Shown here piece by piece: positions 24,892 to 33,759 of a DNA stretch of 64,000 nucleotides. The position numbers were made by a program, and so were the translations under genes. Below the pieces are notes generated by a model, which worked only from the letters and a program-made list of their open reading frames with translations, did not search any database and had not been told where the DNA came from. Each line of letters starts with the position of its first letter. Position 1 is the first letter of the stretch. This DNA comes from Actinokineospora fastidiosa (GTDB lineage Bacteria; Actinomycetota; Actinomycetes; Mycobacteriales; Pseudonocardiaceae): positions 248,001 to 312,000 of the forward strand of contig NZ_BMRB01000005.1 of NCBI RefSeq assembly GCF_014648415.1, read 5' to 3'.

Positions 24892-27336
24892 CTAGCGCTT
24901 GGCCCGCCGGGCGCACACGTCGCCGACATCGGCGGTCTGCCCGCGGTCGACGAACACCTCGGTGACGCTGACCAGCCTGCCCCTGGGATCGGAGCAGGTC
25001 AGCGTGTACGCCTCCTTCGGACCGTAGAGCGGCGGCAGGGGCGAGGCGAAGTCGACCCGGAGCCCGGACCAGTCGTCCGGCCCGGACGGGCGGGCCTGCT
25101 CGTAGTGGACCACCACGGCCCGGTACTCCCCCGCGGGCGGGTCGAACATGACAGCGGCCTCGGAGTCGGTGCCCGCCGTCTCCGACGCGGCCACGATCGC
25201 GCCCGAGGCGTCGAGGACGTAGAGGTCCCAGTCGCTCGCGGGCGTCCCCCACCGGACCGACACGGTCATCTTGCCGTTGTCCACGGGCGGACCGTCCACT
25301 CGGAACGGGATCACCTCGGCAGTCTGATCCGCCGGGTAGTCGGTGTTCACCGCCGGGACGCCCGGCGGGTTCGCCAGCTCGATGGGCTGCTGCGCGGGTC
25401 CGCGCGGCTCGCGGCCGTGCCGCCCGGCGACGAACGGCCGGGTCGAGGGGTTGACCGCCCAGGTGAACCGCCCGCCGGGCGCGGCGAGGGTCGAGGTCAG
25501 CGTGTCGGTCACGGAGAGGGGCGACCCGACGGACCCGTCCGGCAGCACCACGGGCGAGGTCGGGGTCTGGAACGTCTTGCGCAGCTGCAGGCTGTGCCCG
25601 CGCGGCGCGGAGCCCACGAGGGTGGAGTGCGCGGCCGGGTCGGCGGTGTTGGCCAGCATGTCGAGGAACGCCGCCCGGTTGCCGCCGCGTCCGGCGCCCG
25701 CGGCGGGCGCCAGGCCCGCGTACTCGGCCACGACCCCGGTCTCGAACGGCGGGTGGAACTCGTCCGGCCCGATCTCGATGGTGAAGCCCCAGCCGCCGGT
25801 GGCGAAGTAGGACCAGTCCTCTGTGGTCCCGGTGGCGTCGTAGAGCCGCCAGGACGGCTGGCTGACATAGCCGTTGCGCGCGGCCAGCCGGTCGCCCAGC
25901 GCCTTGTACTCCGGTTCGTCGAGCGGCGGCCGGACCGCCGCGACGCCGGGCACGCGCAGCACGAGGTTCGAGTAGGTGTGCAGGGTGAGCAGGTTGGTCA
26001 CCTGCCGGGTCGACACCAGCGACCGGATGTTGCGGGTCTCCGGCTCGGAGAACGGGGCCGAGCCGCGGAAGACGTCGCTGGACCAGGTCGGCGAGGCCCC
26101 GGCGCCGCCCCAGAAGCCCGGGTAGTTGCGGTTGGGGTCGGTGCCGCGCAGCCGCCCGGCCGGGTTGGCCGCGCAGGCGCCGGTCCGCAGGTCCTCCGGC
26201 GAGTCGGCGACGGCGCAGTTCTTGCGCTTCATCTCGTAGTCGAAGCGGGTGAGGTCCCCGCGCGGCTCGGCCTCCCGGGAGACGCTGAAGCCGTCCGGGT
26301 TGACGATCGGGACGACGATCGTGCGGGTCCGCGCCACCAGCGACCGGATCGCGGCGTCCCCTCGGTACCCGGCGACCAGTTCGTGGGCCCACTCCATCGC
26401 GTGCTCGCCCGCGGGCCATTCCCGGGCGTGGTGCACGCCCATCACGAGGCTCACGGGCTTGCCGTCGGCGATGGCGTCGACGTCGGCGGCGATCTCGGCC
26501 CCGACGACGTCGCGCCCCTCCCAGGTCCGCTCGGGCAGCGTGAACGCGCGCACGAGGCCGGGGTTGCGGCGGGCGAGGTCCTTGATCTCGTACTCGTAGT
26601 CGTAGAGGTGGCGGTAGGCGGTGCGGCCCGACGGCAGCGGCGAGCGGTCGACGCGGGCGGCGTAGTCCCGGTCGGCCCGGGCGTTGGCGACCGAGCGCGC
26701 GGAGACGTCGGGGCGCACGACGGTGGTGTCGAGCCCGGCGGCCGCGAGCGCCCTGCGGTCCTCGTCGGTGGCGAGCACGACCTCGACCCCGGTGGCGTCG
26801 GCCTTCTCGGTCAGGTCGAGGTCCAGGGCCAGCAGCCGGTCCTTGTGCGCGCGGGTCGGCGTGTGGACCCGCACGATCTCGGCCCGCTGCCCCTCGCCGT
26901 CGACGGGCACGGCGAGGAAGTCGACGCCGAGGCGGACGGACCGGGCCGTCCCCGCGTACCGGCAGGCCTGCACGACCAGCTCCTGGCCGTCGGCGACGAA
27001 GCCCTCGGCCAGCTCGACCGACCGCAGCGCCGCCGACGCGGCCACCAGTTCGCCGGTGGCCCTGTCGAAGACGGCCACGTCCCAGTCGCCGACGCCGGGA
27101 CCGTCCGGGGCCAGCCTGACCTGGACGAGCCCACCCGCGCCCGCGGTCACCGCGCGGTGGGCCGTGCCCGGGGCGCCATCGGGCAGGGGCTCGGCCGCGC
27201 ACTCCCTGGCTATCGCCTGATCCGCCCGCAGGACGCCGTCGTCCGCGGTCGCGGGAGGGGATGCGAGGCCTGCGAGCACGGCCCCGGAGAGAGCGAGCGC
27301 CGCGGTCATGCGGAGCGCGCGAGCGGTTCGGTTCAC
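24892..27336 (-). CDS. Secreted M14 zinc carboxypeptidase, large form
   Basis: An 814-residue exported metallopeptidase. A signal peptide (ALRMTAALALSGAVLAGLASPPATA) is followed by an N-terminal beta region, then the M14 domain: zinc site VMGVHHAREWPAGEH (His and Glu), distal His in LLTLHTYSN, substrate Arg region GTDPNRNYPGFW, and catalytic Glu in FTIEIGPDEF. After residue about 580 are further beta-sandwich domains with paired Cys in YTLTCSDPRGR and DVCARR. Likely degrades extracellular peptides. GTG 27336 chosen; ATG 27309 would shorten the signal. Confidence 0.9.
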   Translation of the reverse strand: MNRTARALRMTAALALSGAVLAGLASPPATADDGVLRADQAIARECAAEPLPDGAPGTAHRAVTAGAGGLVQVRLAPDGPGVGDWDVAVFDRATGELVAASAALRSVELAEGFVADGQELVVQACRYAGTARSVRLGVDFLAVPVDGEGQRAEIVRVHTPTRAHKDRLLALDLDLTEKADATGVEVVLATDEDRRALAAAGLDTTVVRPDVSARSVANARADRDYAARVDRSPLPSGRTAYRHLYDYEYEIKDLARRNPGLVRAFTLPERTWEGRDVVGAEIAADVDAIADGKPVSLVMGVHHAREWPAGEHAMEWAHELVAGYRGDAAIRSLVARTRTIVVPIVNPDGFSVSREAEPRGDLTRFDYEMKRKNCAVADSPEDLRTGACAANPAGRLRGTDPNRNYPGFWGGAGASPTWSSDVFRGSAPFSEPETRNIRSLVSTRQVTNLLTLHTYSNLVLRVPGVAAVRPPLDEPEYKALGDRLAARNGYVSQPSWRLYDATGTTEDWSYFATGGWGFTIEIGPDEFHPPFETGVVAEYAGLAPAAGAGRGGNRAAFLDMLANTADPAAHSTLVGSAPRGHSLQLRKTFQTPTSPVVLPDGSVGSPLSVTDTLTSTLAAPGGRFTWAVNPSTRPFVAGRHGREPRGPAQQPIELANPPGVPAVNTDYPADQTAEVIPFRVDGPPVDNGKMTVSVRWGTPASDWDLYVLDASGAIVAASETAGTDSEAAVMFDPPAGEYRAVVVHYEQARPSGPDDWSGLRVDFASPLPPLYGPKEAYTLTCSDPRGRLVSVTEVFVDRGQTADVGDVCARRAKR

Positions 27337-27405
27337 GCCCGGTGTGTCCTTCCGACGATCCTTCGGCGCGGCCTGCGCGGCCGGTGCCGATCACCCGGGA
27401 AGGAC

Positions 27406-27464
27406 TTACCGGTTGCCAGTTGCCGGGTCGGGGAGGCGCACCGGCACTTTTTACCTGTTGCCAG
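27406..27464 (-). repeat. Direct repeat upstream of the M14 gene
   Basis: TTACCGGTTGCCAG (27406-27419) and TTACCTGTTGCCAG (27451-27464) differ by one base and are 45 bases apart. Three more GTTGCC hexamers lie nearby. The 151-base gap between the two peptidase genes is the promoter region of the M14 gene, so these may be regulator sites. Confidence 0.45.
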
Positions 27465-27487
27465 ATTTCGACGTTGCCCGTTGCCGC

Positions 27488-28549
27488 TTACGACCGTGCG
27501 GCGGCAGCGTCTTCGGCCGCGCGGAGCACACGTAGGACGTTACGGCCAGCAACCTTCGCGCAGTCGGACGCACTCCATCCGCGCTCCAGCAGAGCGGCGA
27601 ACAGCCTCGGGTAGGCCGACACGTCGGGCAGTCCGTCGGGCATGCCCACGCACCCGTCGTAGTCGCCGCCGATGCCGACGTGATCGACCCCGGCGACCTC
27701 GCGGGCGTGCTCGATGTGGGCGACGACGTCGAGCAGCGTGGCCCGCGGCGGCGTCCCGCCCGCCCTCGGGTCCCAGTCGGCCACGGCCTGCGAGACGAAG
27801 GCCGGGACGAAGGTGATCATGATCACCCCGCCGTTGCCGGGAAGGCGTTCCAGCACGTCATCGGGCACGTTGCGGACGTGGTCGGTGATCGCCCTGCAGG
27901 ACGAGTGGCTGAAGACGACCGGCGCGGCGGCCGCGTCCAGCGCCGCGTGCATCGTGGTGGCGGCGACGTGCGAGAGGTCGACCAGCATGCCCAGCCGGTT
28001 CAGTTCGGCGACGACCCGCACGCCGAACCCGGACAGCCCGCCGACCACGGGTTCGTCGGTGGCCGAGTCCGCCCAGGGCGTGTTGTCGTTGTGGGTGAGG
28101 GTCAGATAGCGGACGCCGAGCCGGTGCAGCGCGCGCAGGACGCCGAGCGACCCGGCGATGCAGTGGCCGCCCTCAGCGCCCAGCAGGGAGGCGATTCTGC
28201 CCTGGTCGAAGGCCTGTTCCACGGAATCAGCCGTTCGGGCGAGCGCCAGGTGCTCCGAATGCCTGCCGACGATCTCGTGCACCAGGTCGATCTGCTCGAG
28301 CACGGCGGTGACGGCTTCGTGTCCGGTGAGCGAACTCGGGACGTACACCGACCAGAACTGGGCGCCCATCCGGCCCCGGCGCAGGCGCGGCAGGTCGGTG
28401 TGCAGGTCGGGGTGTTCGGCGGTGAGGTCTACGGCGTCGAGGTCGGATCCGAATCGGTCACGGAGCGTCCACGCCAGGTCGTTGTGGCCGTCGACCAGGG
28501 GGACGCTTGCCAGTAGCCGGAGCGCGCGATCGAGCGGGCTGTCCGCCAC
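27488..28549 (-). CDS. M19 membrane dipeptidase family protein
   Basis: A 353-residue zinc dipeptidase. Metal ligands are visible in [10 protein letters not shown] (His-x-Asp), LGAEGGH (bridging Glu), [10 protein letters not shown] (His), [11 protein letters not shown] (His) and [12 protein letters not shown] (Asp). No signal peptide is seen, so it is probably cytoplasmic. It cleaves dipeptides, in some families D-amino-acid-containing ones. GTG start with CGGAG nine bases upstream. Follows a perfect palindrome that may control it. Confidence 0.9.
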   Translation of the reverse strand: MADSPLDRALRLLASVPLVDGHNDLAWTLRDRFGSDLDAVDLTAEHPDLHTDLPRLRRGRMGAQFWSVYVPSSLTGHEAVTAVLEQIDLVHEIVGRHSEHLALARTADSVEQAFDQGRIASLLGAEGGHCIAGSLGVLRALHRLGVRYLTLTHNDNTPWADSATDEPVVGGLSGFGVRVVAELNRLGMLVDLSHVAATTMHAALDAAAAPVVFSHSSCRAITDHVRNVPDDVLERLPGNGGVIMITFVPAFVSQAVADWDPRAGGTPPRATLLDVVAHIEHAREVAGVDHVGIGGDYDGCVGMPDGLPDVSAYPRLFAALLERGWSASDCAKVAGRNVLRVLRAAEDAAAARS

Positions 28550-28593
28550 TACCCGTGACTCCGTTTCATCGCGTAGCTAGGCCCTTCCGTTAC

Positions 28594-28609
28594 GTCACCA
28601 CGTGGTGAC
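28594..28609. promoter_or_regulatory. Perfect 16-base palindrome in divergent promoter region
   Basis: GTCACCACGTGGTGAC reads identically on both strands. It is 45 bases upstream of the M19 dipeptidase start and about 200 bases upstream of the response regulator. It is likely an operator for a dimeric regulator. The remaining gap (28550-28806) also holds TAGGCT (28699-28704), a possible -10 for the plus-strand gene. Confidence 0.55.
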
Positions 28610-28806
28610 TCACCCGAACGTGTTACTAAAACTGCCGACTGTCACAACCCGATCGGATACATACCCGATTGATCGTCCCGCTAACCCGCTTGGGCGGCTA
28701 GGCTGCCCCTGTCGACACCACTTTCGGTCCAACGGCGGCGCGGCTGTTCGGTCGAAAGTCCCAGTGCCGGTCGGGGGGCAACGACCGACTCCAGGGAGGT
28801 AGTGAC

Positions 28807-29523
28807 GTGGCTGCCGTCGGCTTAGGTCAGGCCGTTCGAACCACGCCAGCCGGCTCCTTGCCGGCGAACATGGTCCCGCACCCGCGGGAAGAGCTGTTTT
28901 CCGTGCTGGTGGTCGATGACCACCCGCTCTTGAGGGAGGCGATAGCAGCCCGACTCACCCAGATGGGTGCGGGCACAGTGCACGAGGCCGCCACGGTGGC
29001 CGAGGCGAGAGCGCGAGCGCAGGCCACTGGTCCCTGCGACCTGGCGATTCTCGACCTGGGTCTGCCGGACGGCAGTGGGATTGAGCTGGTCACGGAGCTC
29101 CGCAGCCACGGTTGGCCGCGGATCGTCGTGCTGGCCTCGTCCGACGACCCCTACGCCGTCCGATCGGCCTTCCAGGCGGGCGCTCAGGCCTACCTGCTGA
29201 AGTCCGCTTCGCCGGTGGTGGTGACCGACGGGGTCCGTCGCGTGCTCGAAGGCGGCGTCTACGCCGACCCGAGCGTCGCGCCGGTCCTGGCGACGGGCAC
29301 CCGGGTGCCGGGCACCGACAACACCCCGCGCGAGCTGTCGGCGCGCGAGGTCGAGGTGCTCCAGCTGGTCGCGGACGGGCAGTCCAACAAGGAGATCGGC
29401 GAAGCGCTGAACCTGTCGGCTCTGACGGTGAAGTCGCATCTGTCGCGGATCGGCCGCAAGTTGGGCACCGGCGACCGCGCCCAGATGGTCGCGCTGGCCA
29501 TGCGGGCCGGGGTGATCCGCTAG
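28807..29523 (+). CDS. NarL/LuxR-type orphan response regulator
   Basis: A 238-residue two-domain regulator. The receiver has acidic pocket VVDDHPLLREA, phospho-acceptor Asp in LAILDLGLPDGSG, and Lys in AYLLKSAS. The C-terminal LuxR helix-turn-helix is LSAREVEVLQLVADGQSNKEIGEALNLSALTVKSH. No kinase gene is adjacent. GGAGG seven bases before the GTG at 28807 decides the start. The first 30 residues form an extension before the receiver. Followed by a very strong terminator. Confidence 0.92.
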   Translation: MAAVGLGQAVRTTPAGSLPANMVPHPREELFSVLVVDDHPLLREAIAARLTQMGAGTVHEAATVAEARARAQATGPCDLAILDLGLPDGSGIELVTELRSHGWPRIVVLASSDDPYAVRSAFQAGAQAYLLKSASPVVVTDGVRRVLEGGVYADPSVAPVLATGTRVPGTDNTPRELSAREVEVLQLVADGQSNKEIGEALNLSALTVKSHLSRIGRKLGTGDRAQMVALAMRAGVIR

Positions 29524-29527
29524 ACAT

Positions 29528-29575
29528 CAGCAGTCGTGTGGCTGGGCTGGGCATGGCCCAGCCACACGACTGCTG
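29528..29575 (+). terminator. Very strong 20-bp terminator hairpin
   Basis: CAGCAGTCGTGTGGCTGGGC (29528-29547) pairs perfectly with 29556-29575 around an eight-base loop. It begins four bases after the response regulator stop and separates it from the RNase D gene on the same strand. Confidence 0.85.
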
Positions 29576-29621
29576 CTGATCCGCACGCCTGGTCGGCGTG
29601 CGTGCCGTAGGGTCTTGCGCC

Positions 29622-30851
29622 GTGACCACACCCGGCCAAGGACCCGATGTCTCCCCGGTGCTGCTCACCGAGCCCGCGGACGGAACGCCGGACGTGGTCA
29701 CGGACGACGCCGCACTGCTGGACGCCGCCGCCGCGCTCGCCGCGGGCGCAGGCCCCATCGCCATCGACACCGAGAGAGCGTCCGGCTACCGCTACTCCCA
29801 ACGGGCGTACCTGGTGCAGGTCCGCCGCGAGGGCGCGGGCACGTTCCTCATCGACCCGGTCGCGCTCGACGACCGCATCGACCCGCTGATCTCGGCGCTG
29901 GCCGACGAGGAGTGGGTGCTGCACGCCGCGTCCCAGGACCTGCCGTGCCTGGCCGGGCTCGACCTGCGGCCGTCGCGGCTGTTCGACACCGAGCTCGCGG
30001 GCCGCCTCGCGGGCTTCGAGCGCGTCGCCCTGGGCACCCTGGTGGAGCGGTTGCTCGGCTACCAGCTGGAGAAGGGCCATGGCGCCGCCGACTGGTCCCG
30101 CCGCCCGCTGCCCCTCGACTGGCTGAACTACGCGGCGCTGGACGTCGAACTGCTCGTGCCGTTGCGCGACGCGCTGGAGAAGGAGCTGCGCGCGCAGGGG
30201 AAGCTGGACTGGGCGCTGGAGGAGTTCGAGGTTCTGCGCACCGCTCCCCCGGCCCCGCCCCGCAAGGAGCCGTGGCGGCGCACGTCGGGCATCCACGGCG
30301 TGCGGACCGCGCGCGGCCTGGCGGCCGTGCGGGCGCTGTGGGAGACGCGGGACTCGGTGGCGCGGCAGCGTGACCTGGCTCCCGGCCGGGTGCTCCCGGA
30401 CAGCGCGATCGTCGCCGCCGCCGTGGCGGGCCCCGAGGACGAGGCGGCCCTGCTGAAGCTGCCCGTGTTCCGGGGACGCGCGCAGCGGCGCATGTCCGGG
30501 ACGTGGATGCGGGCCCTGCGCACCGCCGCCCGACTGCCCAAGAGCGAACTGCCCGACCCGTCGCCCCCGAACGACGGCCCCCCGCCGCCGAACCGCTGGG
30601 CCGACAAGGACCCCGACGCCGCCGCCCGCCTCTCCGCGGCCCGCACGGCCCTGACGGCGCTCGCCGAGGCGAACCGGCTGCCGGTGGAGAACCTGCTGCA
30701 GCCGGACCTGGTGCGCCGCACCTGCTGGCAGCCCCCGGAGCCCGCCGACGCCGACACCGTCGCCGCCACCCTCCGCGCGGGCGGCGCGCGCGAGTGGCAG
30801 ATCGCGCTCGCGGGCCCGGACCTGACGAAGGCCCTGCAGGCCCGCGCCTGA
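29622..30851 (+). CDS. rnd: Ribonuclease D family 3'-5' exonuclease with HRDC domain
   Basis: A 409-residue protein with a DEDDy exonuclease domain: PIAIDTERASGYRYSQRAYLVQV (Asp-x-Glu), EWVLHAASQDLPCL (Asp), and DWLNYAALDVELLVPL (Tyr-x3-Asp). HRDC-like helices follow around 230-300 (AVRALWETRDSVARQRDLAPGRVLPD). Acts in tRNA 3' maturation or RNA decay. TAGGGT (29608-29613) eight bases before GTG 29622 suits a leaderless start. Corresponds to Rv2681. Confidence 0.92.
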   Translation: MTTPGQGPDVSPVLLTEPADGTPDVVTDDAALLDAAAALAAGAGPIAIDTERASGYRYSQRAYLVQVRREGAGTFLIDPVALDDRIDPLISALADEEWVLHAASQDLPCLAGLDLRPSRLFDTELAGRLAGFERVALGTLVERLLGYQLEKGHGAADWSRRPLPLDWLNYAALDVELLVPLRDALEKELRAQGKLDWALEEFEVLRTAPPAPPRKEPWRRTSGIHGVRTARGLAAVRALWETRDSVARQRDLAPGRVLPDSAIVAAAVAGPEDEAALLKLPVFRGRAQRRMSGTWMRALRTAARLPKSELPDPSPPNDGPPPPNRWADKDPDAAARLSAARTALTALAEANRLPVENLLQPDLVRRTCWQPPEPADADTVAATLRAGGAREWQIALAGPDLTKALQARA

Positions 30852-30979
30852 CGCCCCAAACCCCTGGCCGCGCAGGACGCCCCAACCCGGGCCACGCCGG
30901 ACGCCCCAAACCTCTGGCCGGGCCGGACGCCGCAAACCCCGGGGCCGCGCCGGACGCCGCAAACCCTGGGCCGGGTTGG
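30851..30979. repeat. 26-bp degenerate tandem repeat, five units
   Basis: Units begin ACGCCCCAAACC or ACGCCGCAAACC at 30851, 30877, 30901, 30927 and 30954, with lengths 26, 24, 26, 27 and 26. The first starts at the last base of the rnd stop. No coding frame is maintained. Directly adjoins the 17-bp array. Confidence 0.75.
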
Positions 30980-31002
30980 GCACCGCCCGACCCGGCCTCC
31001 GG

Positions 31003-31309
31003 GGTTCAGATGATGCGACCATCCGGATGATCAGAACATCTGGATGATGAGGCCATTCGGATGATGTAGCCATCTGAATGATCGCGCCATCCGGATGGTC
31101 TGATCATCTGTCATCCGGATGGTCTGATCATTTGAGTGACCGCCTCGCCGAGATGGTCGGATCATCTGGGCGATCGCCAGCCCCTAGATGGTCACATCAT
31201 CTGGATGGTCAGGCCATCTCGATGATCAGATCATCTGGATGCGCGCGGCATCTGAGCGCTCTCGCCGCTCAGATGATCTGATCATCTCAACGATCTATGG
31301 TCTGACCGA
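31003..31309. repeat. 17-bp palindromic tandem array, about 18 units
   Basis: Ten-base cores close to the palindrome CATCYGGATG begin at 31003, 31020, 31037, 31054, 31071, 31088, 31112, 31129, 31146, 31163, 31181, 31198, 31215, 31232, 31249, 31266, 31283 and, most decayed, 31300. The phase is 17 bases except for one seven-base and one one-base insertion. Variable seven-base spacers (often GTCTGAT or ATCAGAT) join them. The tract is much less GC-rich than its surroundings, and 17 is not a multiple of three, so it is not coding. Fills most of the 559-base gap between rnd and the GH109-type gene. Confidence 0.9.
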
Positions 31310-31338
31310 AGATGATTGAAGTGCGTTCGCAGCAAGCA

Positions 31339-31367
31339 TGTCTTGACATGGAATGAGCGTCAAGACA
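31339..31367. promoter_or_regulatory. Inverted-repeat operator upstream of the GH109-type gene
   Basis: TGTCTTGAC (31339-31347) and GTCAAGACA (31359-31367) are perfect 9-base arms separated by 11 bases, 44 bases before the ATG. TTGAC within the left arm could serve as a -35. A sugar-responsive repressor (LacI, GntR or ROK type) is a reasonable guess. Confidence 0.55.
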
Positions 31368-31410
31368 CAGTTTCGGGCATCCCCTGCGACCCACCTGGGA
31401 GTGGTGCTCG

Positions 31411-32790
31411 ATGACCGACCTGCTCAACGTCTCCCGGCGCTCGCTGTTCGGCGGCGCCCTGGCCGCGGGTGCGCTCGCCGCCCTGCCAGCGTCGGCCTCG
31501 GCCGACGACGCGACCGCCGATCCCCGCAGGCGCCGCGATCAGCGCACCATGATCGGCGTCCCGTTCGAGGAGCACCGCACGGTGCGCGTCGGGCTGGTCG
31601 GGCTGGGCAACCGGGGCATGGGCATGCTCGACGGTTGGGCGGCCGTGCCCGGGTGCGTGGTCACCGCCGTCCACGATGTCCGCGCCGACCGGGCGAACCG
31701 GGCCGCGGACCGGCTGGTCTCGCTGGGCAAACCGCGGCCCGCGGTCCACGCGACGGACCGGTCGCTGTTCGCCGCCGACGACGTCGACTTCGTCTACATC
31801 GCCACGCCGTGGGAGTTCCACTACGCGCAGGGCAAGGGCGCGCTGCTGGGCGGCAAGCACGTCGGCGTCGAGCTGCCCATCGCTACCGAGCTGGCCGAGC
31901 TGTGGGACCTGGTCGACACCAGCGAGCTGACCCGCAAACACCTGTTCCTGATGGAGAACTGCAGCTACGGCCGCAACGAGCTGGCCATGCTGAAGATGGC
32001 GCACGAGGGCGTCTTCGGCGAGATCACCAACGGCCACGGCGGCTACTTGCACGACCTGCGCGCGCTGCTGTTCTCCGACACGTACTACACCGACGCCTGG
32101 CGCAGGAAGTGGCACACCCGCAGCATCGCCAGCTTCTACCCGATGCACGGCCTCGCCCCGATCGCGGCGTGCATGGACGTCAACCGCGGCGACCGGTTCA
32201 CCTACCTGCGCGCGACCGCCACCGCCCCGCGCGGCCTGGCCGACTACCGCGCGCGGCACGTGCCCCAGGGGCATCCGTCGTGGAACGAGACCTACATCAA
32301 CGGCGACCTGGTCACCTGCCTGATCGACACCGAGCGCGGGCGGGTGATCCGGGCCGAGCACGACGTCAGCTCGCCCCGGCCGTACAGCCGGATCAACAGT
32401 CTCGCGGGCAGTCGCGGGATCGTGGAGGACTACCCGGCTCGCGTCTACCTGGAGCCCGACCACGGCGGGCACGCCTGGCAGGACTTCCGCCCGTACCGCG
32501 ACCGCTTCGACCACTGGCTGTGGAAAGAGGTCGGCGACGAGAACAACGGCGGGCACGGCGGCATGGACTACGTGCTGCAGTGGCGCGTCGTGCAGCAGAT
32601 GCGCGCGGGTCTGGTCCCCGACATCGATGTCTACGACTCGGCCGTCTGGTGCTCGCCGGTGCCGCTGAGCGTGCGGTCGCTGGAGCGCGACGGCAAGCCG
32701 GTGCGGGTGCCGGACTTCACCCGAGGGCAGTGGATGACGCCCCGCGTGGGCCTCGACTCCCGTCCGTCGGCCATGCCCGCGACCGTCTGA
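31411..32790 (+). CDS. Tat-exported Gfo/Idh/MocA oxidoreductase, GH109-like
   Basis: A 459-residue protein with a twin-arginine signal (VSRRSLFGGALAAGALAALPASASA). The Rossmann NAD-binding strand VRVGLVGLGNRGMGML follows at about 58, then DVDFVYIATPWEFHYAQGKGALLGGKHVGVE. Later blocks MENCSYGRNELAMLK, GHGGYLHDLRA and WHTRSIASFYPMHGL fit the GH109 alpha-N-acetylgalactosaminidase group, which uses NAD for redox-assisted glycoside cleavage. It is likely folded with cofactor in the cytoplasm and exported. It precedes a secreted protein by 11 bases. Confidence 0.82.
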   Translation: MTDLLNVSRRSLFGGALAAGALAALPASASADDATADPRRRRDQRTMIGVPFEEHRTVRVGLVGLGNRGMGMLDGWAAVPGCVVTAVHDVRADRANRAADRLVSLGKPRPAVHATDRSLFAADDVDFVYIATPWEFHYAQGKGALLGGKHVGVELPIATELAELWDLVDTSELTRKHLFLMENCSYGRNELAMLKMAHEGVFGEITNGHGGYLHDLRALLFSDTYYTDAWRRKWHTRSIASFYPMHGLAPIAACMDVNRGDRFTYLRATATAPRGLADYRARHVPQGHPSWNETYINGDLVTCLIDTERGRVIRAEHDVSSPRPYSRINSLAGSRGIVEDYPARVYLEPDHGGHAWQDFRPYRDRFDHWLWKEVGDENNGGHGGMDYVLQWRVVQQMRAGLVPDIDVYDSAVWCSPVPLSVRSLERDGKPVRVPDFTRGQWMTPRVGLDSRPSAMPATV

Positions 32791-32801
32791 GGAGGACAGC
32801 G

Positions 32802-33755
32802 ATGCGCTCCAGACTCCTGCTCCTGCTCGCGGTCCTCGGTCTGCTCGCCGCACCGGTCCCGGCGTCGGCGTCGGCCGCCGTCGCGGTGACGATCGGCGCC
32901 GTCGACCTCGACGGGCCCGCTGTGTCCACTGTGGAGGTGACGGTGACCAACGGCGGCTCGGCGCGGCTGTCGCGGCTGTCGGTCTCGTTCGCCGGGCCGA
33001 TCGGCTGGACGTCGTACCCGGCGTCGCGGTCGGTGAAGGAGGCGCTCGCCCCCGGCGCGTCGGCCACGGTGGAGTTCCTGATCCACGTCCCGGAGAAGCC
33101 CGCGTCGTTCACGGTGCGCAAGTTCACCGCGACCGCGTCCTACCGGGGCGGCGACGGGGCGGGGACCGCCACCGGAACCCGCCTCGAGCGGTCCGGCGCC
33201 CCGCTGGCCGGGTTGGCGGCCGCGTACAACAACGTGGGCGTCACCGCGGAGTCCAACCCCACGCCCGGGAACTTCGACGGCGAGGGCAACTCGTTCTCCT
33301 CGGCTCGGCTCGCCGAGAAGGGCCTGACCCCGGGCGCCGCGGTCACGGCGCTGGGCGCGACGCTGCGCTGGCCGTCCGTGCCGGTCGGGACCCCGGACAA
33401 CGCCGCGGGCGGCGGCCGCACGATCGAGTTCACCGGGCAGGGCTCCCGCCTGGTGTTCCTCGGCTCGGGCTCCAGCTTCGCCGCGACCGGCACGGTGACG
33501 GTCTGGTACTCCGACGGCACCGCCGCGTCGGCCACCCTCGGCTTCCCCAACTGGTCCTTCCAGGACGCAGGCGCCCACGGCGCGACCCTGGTGGCGGCGA
33601 CGGCCGGCCGCAACCGCCCAACCGGCTACGGCGACGCGGCCTACGAGTACCGCGTCTTCGCCAACTCGATCCCCCTGGACCCGGCGAAGACCGTCGAACT
33701 GGTGACCCTGCCCGGCAACGGCGCGGTCCACGTGTTCGACCTCGCCACCGCGTAA
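32802..33755 (+). CDS. Secreted NEW3-like beta-sandwich protein
   Basis: A 317-residue exported protein with signal MRSRLLLLLAVLGLLAAP and ASASA cleavage region. Residues about 30-120 look like a NEW3/NPCBM-associated Ig-like domain (VEVTVTNGGSARLSRLSVSF, APGASATVEFLIHVP). Residues about 135-317 form a second beta-rich domain (YNNVGVTAESNPTPGNFDGEGNSFSS) of a type attached to actinobacterial glycoside hydrolases. No catalytic residues are apparent. It may help the neighbouring GH109-like enzyme bind glycans. GGAGGA ribosome site. Confidence 0.78.
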   Translation: MRSRLLLLLAVLGLLAAPVPASASAAVAVTIGAVDLDGPAVSTVEVTVTNGGSARLSRLSVSFAGPIGWTSYPASRSVKEALAPGASATVEFLIHVPEKPASFTVRKFTATASYRGGDGAGTATGTRLERSGAPLAGLAAAYNNVGVTAESNPTPGNFDGEGNSFSSARLAEKGLTPGAAVTALGATLRWPSVPVGTPDNAAGGGRTIEFTGQGSRLVFLGSGSSFAATGTVTVWYSDGTAASATLGFPNWSFQDAGAHGATLVAATAGRNRPTGYGDAAYEYRVFANSIPLDPAKTVELVTLPGNGAVHVFDLATA

Positions 33756-33759
33756 CCCC

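Noticed and set aside
24683-27394. 900-codon frame overlapping the M14 peptidase
   Set aside because: Shadow frame: low-complexity Arg/Gly composition, whereas the alternative frame has the full zinc-peptidase motifs and a signal peptide.
31078-31281. A 67-codon open frame across the 17-bp repeats
   Set aside because: The repeat period is not a multiple of three and the peptide shows no repeat or domain; the frame is a by-product of the array.
31003-31309. The array as a CRISPR
   Set aside because: Units are 17 bases with seven-base spacers, far too short, and no cas gene is nearby.
31339-31367. Inverted repeat as an insertion-sequence end
   Set aside because: No transposase or target duplication nearby; spacing and location fit an operator better.
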